Made by a program: the position numbers and the translations under genes. From positions 1 to 5,979 of the forward strand of contig CAJFQT010000090.1 in NCBI GenBank assembly GCA_904419095.1: 5,979 bases of DNA, given 5' to 3'. Below, piece by piece: positions 1-5,863 of the stretch (positions are counted from its first letter, which is position 1; every line of letters starts with the position of its first letter). Below the pieces are notes generated by a model that saw nothing but the letters and a program-made list of their open reading frames with translations, ran no database searches and was not told the DNA's origin. This DNA is from an uncultured Clostridia bacterium (GTDB lineage Bacteria; Bacillota; Clostridia; TANB77; CAG-508).

Positions 1-73
1 TTTATTTTTAATTATTTATTTTTCATATTTCATTATTTATCTATAACAATTTATCAAATTACACTGCTCACAT

Positions 74-634
74 TTAAATCATAATCCTTAAATTTTCCCG
101 TCTTACATATACATCTGAAAAATCACTATTTTCTTCACCATTAATCAAAAACTTAACATGATTTATTTCCGTAAGTTCTGTCATCGTATTAACAATACTA
201 TAAATCAAATTAGATTTGCTACTTTCAGAAGACTTATCATAATTTAAAAACTCGTTTGAAAAATCAATTGTCAAAGTATCTCCATCTTTATTAATACTCA
301 AAACTTTCGTATTTTCAGGAATTAATTTATTTAATTTCTCATTTTTAGGACCTTCCATTAGCATATTTATAAGCTTTTCATACGGATTATCTATAAGCTC
401 TTTAATATCAATCATTCTAGCTTCTGGAACTAACTCTTTTGTTTCTTTATTTTCAAAAAATAAACTAACAATAGTTTGCCTATATTGTTCCTCTGTTATC
501 TCTTCTTCTGGAACATATTCTTGAATTTCTTCATTTTTTTGTTTTTCTTTCACATATTTTATAGTAAAAAAACCAGCTAAAATAACAATACAAAACAAAA
601 TAATAAAAATCCAAAAAATTTTTCTATTTTTCAT
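74..634 (-). CDS. Membrane-anchored single-GerMN-domain protein (GerM-like)
   Basis: Seen: 186 aa. A short basic N-terminus (MKNRK) precedes one hydrophobic segment at about residues 6-28, then a charged Lys/Glu-rich linker (about 29-52), then a GerMN-type domain (about 53-168). Recognisable GerMN features are the strand TIVSLFFEN (54-62), ELVPEAR (67-73), LMEGPKNEKL (92-101), IPENTKVLSI (105-114), LTIDFSNEFL (121-130), the helix around IYSIVNTMTEL (144-154) and VKFLINGE (160-167). Known: GerMN domains occur in Bacillus GerM (sporulation/germination; usually two copies on a lipoprotein) and in other envelope proteins. Inferred: a membrane-anchored protein with its domain outside the cytoplasm, possibly a sporulation or cell-wall accessory factor. 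It has only one GerMN copy and no lipobox (the residue before the membrane-segment Cys is Phe), so it is not a full GerM orthologue. The start is well fixed by AGGAGGG 9 nt upstream. No hairpin terminator is visible between its stop and the window edge. Confidence 0.87.
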   Translation of the reverse strand: MKNRKIFWIFIILFCIVILAGFFTIKYVKEKQKNEEIQEYVPEEEITEEQYRQTIVSLFFENKETKELVPEARMIDIKELIDNPYEKLINMLMEGPKNEKLNKLIPENTKVLSINKDGDTLTIDFSNEFLNYDKSSESSKSNLIYSIVNTMTELTEINHVKFLINGEENSDFSDVYVRRENLRIMI

Positions 635-643
635 ACATCTATT

Positions 644-650
644 CCCTCCT
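644..650 (-). promoter_or_regulatory. Ribosome binding site of the GerMN gene
   Basis: The minus strand reads AGGAGGG, an almost perfect Shine-Dalgarno sequence, with 9 nt to the ATG at 634-632. This fixes the start of the 186-aa protein. Confidence 0.85.
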
Positions 651-691
651 AAAATCTTTTTGTAATTGATTTTTAATTTAAAACATAATAA

Positions 692-709
692 TTAACACAT
701 ATGTTTTAA
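692..709. repeat. Near-perfect 18-bp palindrome in the divergent intergenic region
   Basis: TTAACACATATGTTTTAA pairs at 8 of 9 symmetrical positions; only C696/T705 do not match. The core ACATATGT (697-704) is perfect. It lies 42 bp upstream of the GerMN ribosome binding site, where an operator for that gene could sit. In DNA this AT-rich, chance palindromes are common, so a regulatory role is only a possibility. Confidence 0.35.
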
Positions 710-718
710 ACTCAAAAC

Positions 719-738
719 TAAAAAGAAATTTCTTTGTA
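719..738. repeat. 20-bp imperfect palindrome with perfect 14-bp core
   Basis: The core AAAGAAATTTCTTT (722-735) is perfectly self-complementary. Two more pairs (720/737 and 719/738) follow across one mismatch, giving 9 of 10 pairs. It lies between the divergent genes, about 80 bp upstream of the -35 box of the giant gene. It could be a protein-binding site, but the A/T content lowers its significance. Confidence 0.35.
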
Positions 739-816
739 TTAAAATATATTAATTGTTTGTCCTGTTTAGAACTTTAAATTTACATTAATTAGTGTTTTTT
801 TTGCAATATTTACCAT

Positions 817-845
817 TTGACAAAATCACTTTTTCCGTATAAAAT
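817..845 (+). promoter_or_regulatory. Sigma-A-type promoter of the giant activase/dehydratase gene
   Basis: A perfect -35 hexamer TTGACA (817-822) is followed by an optimal 17-nt spacer and TAAAAT (840-845), within the longer TATAAAAT (838-845). Transcription should begin near 851-853, giving a leader of about 40 nt before the ATG at 893. This argues for housekeeping, vegetative expression. The predicted start point lies at or just past the AAGGTG (847-852) that would otherwise serve the upstream ATG at 869. Confidence 0.72.
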
Positions 846-876
846 TAAGGTGATTTATACATATTTTTATGTACAG

Positions 877-882
877 AAAGGA
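877..882 (+). promoter_or_regulatory. Ribosome binding site deciding the ATG at 893
   Basis: AAAGGA, in the context AGAAAGGATG, sits 10 nt before the ATG at 893-895. The in-frame ATG at 869 lies eight codons earlier. Its only Shine-Dalgarno-like sequence is AAGGTG (847-852), which is 16 nt away and lies at the predicted transcription start, so it would be mostly absent from the mRNA. Confidence 0.7.
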
Positions 883-892
883 TGATTATATC

Positions 893-3800
893 ATGAGTAA
901 TAATAAAGTTTTACACGTTGGTTTAGACGTAGGGTCTACAACTGTAAAAATTGTTGTAATGGATGAAAACTTAAACCCTATATATGAAGACTATCAAAGA
1001 CACTTTTCAGATACAAAAAACACACTTTGTTCAGTCTTAGAAAATTTAATAAAAATGTACCCAAACAATAAATATACAATAGCACTAACAGGATCAGGTG
1101 CTATGTCAGCAAGTCAATTTTTAGGTGTACCATTTATTCAAGAAGTTGTATCATGTAAAAGAGCAGTTGAAAAATACATACCACAAACAGATGTAGTAAT
1201 AGAACTTGGAGGAGAAGACGCAAAAATCATATACTTTGACCAATCAATAGAACAACGTATGAATGGAACTTGTGCTGGTGGAACAGGAGCCTTCCTAGAC
1301 CAAATGGCATCATTACTACACACAGACACAGCAGGATTAAATGAACTTGCAAAAAACTATACTACAATATATCCTATAGCATCAAGATGTGGAGTTTTTG
1401 CAAAAACAGATGTACAACCACTAATAAATGAAGGAGCTGCAAAAGAGGATATAGCAGTATCAATATTCCAAGCAGTTGTTAATCAAACAATAAGTGGATT
1501 AGCCTGTGGTAGACCAATAAGAGGAAATGTAGCATTTTTAGGTGGACCTTTAAATTATTTATCAGAACTAAGAAAAAGATTTATAGAAACACTAAATTTA
1601 AAACCAGAACAAGCAATTATGCCAGAGGAAGCACATTTACTTGTTGCAAAAGGAGCTGCACTTGATTCATTAGAAGCAACACCAATAGATAAAGATGAAT
1701 TAGAAAAAAAGATTCAAAACTTAAAGATTTCAAAAGACAACACATCACATCCATTAGAACCACTTTTTGCAAACAAAGAAGAATATAAAGAATTCAAAGA
1801 AAGACATGAAAAAGCAAAAGTAACAAAAAAAGATTTATCAACATATAAAGGAGACTGTTACTTAGGGATAGACGCAGGTTCAACAACAACAAAATTAGTA
1901 TTAATTGATAATGAAGGCAATCTTTTATACTCACTATATGGAAGTAATGAGGGTAATCCATTAAAAAGTGTTATGAATATGTTAAAAGAACTATATCATG
2001 TACTACCAAAAGATACTATTTTAAGATATAGTGGAGTTACTGGATATGGCGAAAGCCTAATTCAAACAGCACTTGATGTAGATCTAAATGAAATAGAAAC
2101 AATAGCTCATTACACAGCAGCCAAACAATTTGAGCCAGATGTAACTGCAATAATTGACATCGGTGGTCAAGATATGAAATACATAAAAATGAAAAATGGT
2201 GTAATAGATAACATAATGCTAAACGAAGCTTGTTCATCTGGATGTGGTTCATTTATAGAAACTTTCGCAAAAAGCTTAAAATTAGACATCTCTGAATTTG
2301 TAAAAGAAGCAATAGAAGCTAAACGTCCTGTAGACCTTGGCTCACGTTGTACAGTATTTATGAATTCAAAAATAAAACAAGCACAAAAAGAAGGTTACTC
2401 AGTAGGTGACATATCAAGTGGTTTATCTTATTCAGTAATAAAAAATGCAATACAAAAAGTTATGAAAGTAAGAGATGTAGAAACATTAGGAGACCACATA
2501 GTTGTACAAGGTGGAACATTCTACAATGATGCCGTATTAAGAGCATTTGAAAAAATTGTAGGAAAAAATGTAATACGTCCAGACATAGCTGGGCTTATGG
2601 GAGCTTACGGAATGGCATTACTTTCAAAAGAACAATATGAAGCAAATTTAGATATGGAATACAAATCTAGAATATTAAAAGAAGATGAACTTGATAAACT
2701 TGAAATAAAAATAACTCACACAAGATGTAACAATTGTGAAAATCACTGTAAACTAACAATAAATAGATTCAGTAATGGAGCAATACATGTATCAGGCAAC
2801 AGATGTGAAAGAGGTGCTGGTGTATCAACAAACAAAAAAGACTTACCAAATCTAGTTCAATATAAATATAAAAGAATATTTGACTACAAACCTTTAGAAG
2901 AAAAAGATGCACCTAGGGGAACAATAGGTATACCAAGAGTGTTAAACATGTATGAAGACTACCCATTCTGGTTTACATTCTTAACAAACCTAGGATTTAG
3001 AGTTATAATTTCTGAAAAAAGTACAAGAAAAACATATGAAAAAGGCATGGAATCAATGCCATCAGAATCAGTATGTTACCCTGCAAAATTATCACACGGA
3101 CATATAGAAAGTTTATTAGAACAAGGTATAAAAACAATATTTTACCCTTGTATGCCATATTCAAGGAAAGAATATGAAAAAGCCGATAACCACTACAACT
3201 GCCCAATCGTAATATCATATTCAGAAGTATTAAAAAATAATGTTGAAGGATTAAAAGCAAAAGATGTAAAATTCTTAAACCCATTTTTACCATTTGACAC
3301 CAAAAATTTAGTCAAAAAAATGATGGAATTACCAGAATTTAAAGAATACAACTTTAACAAAAAAGAATTAACAAATGCAGCAAAAAAAGCTGAAGAAGAA
3401 TACCAAAAATGCAAAAATGACATTAGAGAAAAGGGAGCAGAAACAGTAAAATACATAGAAGAACATAATTTAAGAGGAATTGTATTAGCTGGAAGACCAT
3501 ATCATATAGACCCAGAAATAAATCATGGAATAGATACACTAATTACTTCTCTAGGACTATGTGTATTAACAGAAGACAGTGTATCTGATAAAACAGAAGC
3601 CAAAAGACCATTAAGAGTCGTAGACCAATGGGTATTCCACGCAAGACTATATGCAGCAGCAGACTTTGTCGGAAAACATGATCATTTAGAATTAATACAA
3701 TTAAACTCATTTGGTTGTGGAGTAGATGCTGTAACAACAGACCAAGTTGAAGAAATTCTATCAAGTTATGACAAAATGTACACACTAATAAAAATAGATG

Positions 3801-5224
3801 AAGTAAATAACTTAGGAGCTGTTAGAATTCGTATACGTTCACTACTTGCAAGTATGAATAAACGTATTCAAGAAAAAGAGCAAGAAAAAGCCGAAGGAAA
3901 CTACGGAATAACCAAAAAGATATTTACAAAAGATATGAGAAAAGACTACACAATATTAATTCCTCAAATGGCACCAATTCACTTTGAATTACTAGAAGCC
4001 GCAGTAAAAACATGTGGATACAATGTAAAGCTACTAAGAGAATGTACTTCACACACTGTAGAAACAGGACTAAAATATGTAAATAATGATGCATGCTATC
4101 CATCAATATTAGTAACAGGTCAAATGATAGAAGCACTACAATCCGGAGAATATGACTTAAATAAAACCGCACTAATAATGTCACAAACAGGTGGAGGATG
4201 TAGAGCAACAAACTATATAGGATTTATTAGAAAAGCTTTAAAAGATGCTGGTTTCCCAGACATTCCAGTTATATCATTCAATGTAGTAGGAATGGAAAAA
4301 ATGCCAGGATTCAAACTAACACCAGAACTGCTAGAAAAATTAGTAAAATGCATTATATATGGTGACCTACTTCAAAAAATGTTAACAAAAAATAGAGCAT
4401 ATGAAGTAAATAAAGGTGAAACAAAAAAATTATTTGATCAATGGATGGAAAAATGTAAAAAATTATTGCAAAAATCAACAAATAAAGAATTTAAACAAAG
4501 CATATATGACATAGTAAACGACTTTGAAAAAATAGAACTAGACACATCAATAGAAAAACCTAAAGTAGGAATAGTAGGAGAAGTCCTAATAAAATATCAT
4601 CCATTTGGAAACAACTTTGCAGCAGATTTACTAGAAAAAGAAGGTGCAGAAGTAATTTTACCAGACTTTATGGGATTTGTTAAATTTATGGCAACACATA
4701 AAATTACATTTAATACATTATTAAACACAAACAAAACATCTTCAAAAATAAGTAAAATTGCAATAAAATTAATTGACCTTATGGAAAAAGATATTCGTGC
4801 TGCACTTGCAAGTTCAAAGAAAAATTATTTACCACCATGTGATATTTGGCATCTAGAAGACAAAGTAAAAGACGTATTATCAATAGGAAACCAAACAGGT
4901 GAAGGATGGTTCCTAACAGCAGAAATGATAGAATATATCGAACATGGTATACCAAACATTATATGTGTACAACCATTTGCTTGCCTACCAAATCATGTTG
5001 TAGGAAAAGGAGTTATAAAAACAATAAGAGAAAAATATCCAGAAGCAAACATCACTCCAGTAGATTATGACCCAGGTGCAAGCGAATCAAATCAAGCTAA
5101 CCGTATTAAATTATTAATGACTGTTGCAAAAGATAATTTAAAAACAAAACAAAATGAAAAAATTGCAATTGAGAAAGAAAATATCGAAAAAGTAAAAACA
5201 ACTGAAAAAGTAAATTCCAAATAA
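893..5224 (+). CDS. Giant fused acyl-CoA dehydratase activase (two BadF/HgdC ATPase domains) with DUF2229/HgdB-like dehydratase region
   Basis: Numbering is from the ATG at 893 (1443 aa; 1451 from 869). ATPase domain 1 (about 6-265): GLDVGSTTVK (10-19), ELGGEDAK (104-111), GTCAGGTGAF (125-134) with Cys127, SRCGVF with Cys166, and AFLGGP (214-219). A charged linker follows. ATPase domain 2 (about 323-580): GIDAGSTTTK (325-334), DIGGQDMK (422-429), ACSSGCGSF (446-454) with Cys447, SRCTVF with Cys486, and VVQGGT (537-542). Then comes C612-x2-C615-x3-C619-x18-C638. The DUF2229/HgdB-like region runs from about 676 (GTIGIPR): Cys728, Cys753, Cys770, GRPYH (867-871), FGCGVDA (Cys942), NNDACYP (Cys1068), TGGGCRATNY (Cys1103), GIVGEV (1226-1231), QPFACLPNH (Cys1364), and a Lys/Glu-rich tail. 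Known: HgdC-type activases are homodimers holding one [4Fe-4S] cluster between subunits, and use ATP to drive low-potential electrons into HgdB-like dehydratases or double-cubane proteins. Inferred: cytoplasmic, ATP-driven reductase or dehydratase with injector and acceptor in one chain; substrate unknown. The family assignment is firm, the reaction is not. Confidence 0.93.
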   Translation: MSNNKVLHVGLDVGSTTVKIVVMDENLNPIYEDYQRHFSDTKNTLCSVLENLIKMYPNNKYTIALTGSGAMSASQFLGVPFIQEVVSCKRAVEKYIPQTDVVIELGGEDAKIIYFDQSIEQRMNGTCAGGTGAFLDQMASLLHTDTAGLNELAKNYTTIYPIASRCGVFAKTDVQPLINEGAAKEDIAVSIFQAVVNQTISGLACGRPIRGNVAFLGGPLNYLSELRKRFIETLNLKPEQAIMPEEAHLLVAKGAALDSLEATPIDKDELEKKIQNLKISKDNTSHPLEPLFANKEEYKEFKERHEKAKVTKKDLSTYKGDCYLGIDAGSTTTKLVLIDNEGNLLYSLYGSNEGNPLKSVMNMLKELYHVLPKDTILRYSGVTGYGESLIQTALDVDLNEIETIAHYTAAKQFEPDVTAIIDIGGQDMKYIKMKNGVIDNIMLNEACSSGCGSFIETFAKSLKLDISEFVKEAIEAKRPVDLGSRCTVFMNSKIKQAQKEGYSVGDISSGLSYSVIKNAIQKVMKVRDVETLGDHIVVQGGTFYNDAVLRAFEKIVGKNVIRPDIAGLMGAYGMALLSKEQYEANLDMEYKSRILKEDELDKLEIKITHTRCNNCENHCKLTINRFSNGAIHVSGNRCERGAGVSTNKKDLPNLVQYKYKRIFDYKPLEEKDAPRGTIGIPRVLNMYEDYPFWFTFLTNLGFRVIISEKSTRKTYEKGMESMPSESVCYPAKLSHGHIESLLEQGIKTIFYPCMPYSRKEYEKADNHYNCPIVISYSEVLKNNVEGLKAKDVKFLNPFLPFDTKNLVKKMMELPEFKEYNFNKKELTNAAKKAEEEYQKCKNDIREKGAETVKYIEEHNLRGIVLAGRPYHIDPEINHGIDTLITSLGLCVLTEDSVSDKTEAKRPLRVVDQWVFHARLYAAADFVGKHDHLELIQLNSFGCGVDAVTTDQVEEILSSYDKMYTLIKIDEVNNLGAVRIRIRSLLASMNKRIQEKEQEKAEGNYGITKKIFTKDMRKDYTILIPQMAPIHFELLEAAVKTCGYNVKLLRECTSHTVETGLKYVNNDACYPSILVTGQMIEALQSGEYDLNKTALIMSQTGGGCRATNYIGFIRKALKDAGFPDIPVISFNVVGMEKMPGFKLTPELLEKLVKCIIYGDLLQKMLTKNRAYEVNKGETKKLFDQWMEKCKKLLQKSTNKEFKQSIYDIVNDFEKIELDTSIEKPKVGIVGEVLIKYHPFGNNFAADLLEKEGAEVILPDFMGFVKFMATHKITFNTLLNTNKTSSKISKIAIKLIDLMEKDIRAALASSKKNYLPPCDIWHLEDKVKDVLSIGNQTGEGWFLTAEMIEYIEHGIPNIICVQPFACLPNHVVGKGVIKTIREKYPEANITPVDYDPGASESNQANRIKLLMTVAKDNLKTKQNEKIAIEKENIEKVKTTEKVNSK

Positions 5225-5288
5225 TAAATTTAATTATAATAATAAATAAAAAATAATTCTTCTTAGCCAACATATTAATAATTATTTA

Positions 5289-5337
5289 AAAAAATGAACT
5301 CTGTAAATATAACCAATTTAATAAGAGTTCATTTTTT
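5289..5337 (+). terminator. Rho-independent terminator of the giant gene, possibly bidirectional
   Basis: The arms 5289-5302 (AAAAAATGAACTCT) and 5324-5337 (AGAGTTCATTTTTT) are perfectly complementary over 14 bp, ending in a T-run. The 21-nt loop can form a further 5-bp stem (TAAAT 5304-5308 with ATTTA 5316-5320). It starts 61 nt after the TAATAA tandem stops (5222-5227). The A-run on the left arm would give a T-run on the minus strand, so it could also stop leftward transcription. Confidence 0.85.
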
Positions 5338-5340
5338 ATT

Positions 5341-5600
5341 ATTTATTTAATTATTTTTATTTATTTAATTATTTTTATTTATTTAATTATTTTTTATTTA
5401 TTTAATTATTTTCATTTATTTAATTATTTTTATTTATTTAATTATTTTTTATTTATTTAATTATTTTTTATTTATTTAATTATTTTTATTTATTTAATTA
5501 TTTTTATTTATTTATTTTTATTTATTTATTTATTTTTATTTATTTATTTTTACTTATTTAATATTTTTTATTTATTTAATATTCTTTAATTTATTTAATC
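5341..5600. repeat. A/T-only minisatellite: about 15 tandem 18-19 bp units
   Basis: The consensus unit is ATTTATTTAATTATTTTT. Nine nearly identical copies start at 5341, 5359, 5377, 5396, 5414, 5432, 5451, 5470 and 5488. They differ only in T-run length (18 or 19 bp), apart from one T-to-C at 5413. Degenerate copies follow at 5506 (14 bp), 5520 (18), 5538 (14), 5552, 5570 and 5589, with the AATTA core lost or altered. The unit carries stop codons on both strands, so it is not coding. There are no unique spacers, so it is not CRISPR. It begins 4 bp after the terminator stem. Gradual decay towards the right suggests expansion by slippage or unequal recombination at the left side. Confidence 0.9.
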
Positions 5601-5655
5601 ATTTTTTTAACCATTTAAATTTTATTAGTAAAATATTTATTATTATTTTTTGTAG

Positions 5656-5675
5656 TAATATCCTTATGGATATTA
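5656..5675. other. Short hairpin, 8-bp stem with TTAT loop
   Basis: TAATATCC (5656-5663) and GGATATTA (5668-5675) pair perfectly around TTAT. On the minus strand it is preceded by AAGGAG, a Shine-Dalgarno-like sequence just outside the stem, but no start codon follows at a useful distance. There is no T-run directly after the stem on the plus strand. On the minus strand a T-run is also lacking, so it is not a standard terminator. Confidence 0.5.
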
Positions 5676-5697
5676 TCTCCTTAAAGTTCAATTAAAG

Positions 5698-5713
5698 AAT
5701 AGTGTAAACTATT
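5698..5713. other. Short hairpin with GTAA tetraloop
   Basis: AATAGT (5698-5703) and ACTATT (5708-5713) form a 6-bp stem around GTAA. Read as plus-strand RNA, the loop GUAA is of the stable GNRA type. It lies 22 bp after the preceding hairpin. The stem is short and A/T-rich, so this is weak evidence for a structured RNA. Confidence 0.35.
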
Positions 5714-5719
5714 AAATTT

Positions 5720-5758
5720 TTATGTTGATTTATTTTTGCATTATGTAGATTTATTTTT
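5720..5758. repeat. 18-bp direct repeat with 21-bp period
   Basis: TTATGTTGATTTATTTTT (5720-5737) recurs as TTATGTAGATTTATTTTT (5741-5758), with one mismatch and a 3-bp gap (GCA). The 21-bp period is about two helical turns, which would put both copies on the same DNA face. The unit contains G residues and is distinct from the A/T-only array to its left. Confidence 0.6.
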
Positions 5759-5780
5759 TCCTTTTTATATTTACATCTAA

Positions 5781-5794
5781 ACGTCTATAGACGT
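5781..5794. repeat. Perfect 14-bp palindrome ACGTCTATAGACGT
   Basis: The sequence is exactly self-complementary and holds four G/C pairs in a region almost without G or C, including the only CG dinucleotides in this stretch. That makes it less likely to be chance than the A/T palindromes elsewhere. It could be an operator for a dimeric regulator, or a hairpin in an RNA. The flanks do not extend the symmetry. Confidence 0.5.
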
Positions 5795-5835
5795 AATCAT
5801 TTAAGTCCTTTACTTTTACTTTAAATAAATAAAAA

Positions 5836-5863
5836 TTTATAATAAAATCTATTTTTTAGTAAA
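5836..5863 (-). promoter_or_regulatory. Possible weak leftward promoter
   Basis: The minus strand reads TTTACT (5863-5858), a 16-nt spacer, then TATAAA (5841-5836). Downstream on the same strand are AAAGGA (5811-5806) and, 5 nt further, an ATG (5800-5798) opening only eight codons. Such matches are frequent by chance in A/T-rich DNA, so this is a weak candidate. Confidence 0.2.

Noticed and set aside
556..620. Lipoprotein signal for the GerMN protein
   Set aside because: The Cys in the hydrophobic segment is preceded by Phe and lies mid-segment, so there is no lipobox; a membrane anchor fits better.
1138..1329. Minus-strand open frame of 63 codons inside the giant gene
   Set aside because: Lies antisense to the conserved activase motif around Cys127, has no plausible ribosome binding site or known domain, and is a shadow of the true frame.
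2037..2252. Minus-strand open frame of 71 codons
   Set aside because: Antisense to ATPase domain 2; the Leu/His-rich composition is what the reverse strand of an A-rich gene gives.
3003..3456. Two overlapping minus-strand open frames (3003-3293, 3193-3456) that look hydrophobic
   Set aside because: Apparent membrane character comes from reading Lys/Glu-rich codons backwards; no ribosome binding site, and the plus strand codes for conserved DUF2229 sequence.
3543..4211. Minus-strand open frames at 3543-3785 and 3924-4211
   Set aside because: Same reverse-strand artefact, opposite conserved HgdB-like motifs.
5341..5600. CRISPR array
   Set aside because: Units are directly adjacent with no unique spacers, are A/T-only, and there is no cas gene nearby.
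5720..5749. Small plus-strand open frame MLIYFCIM (ATG at 5722)
   Set aside because: Eight codons with no Shine-Dalgarno; created by the direct repeat.
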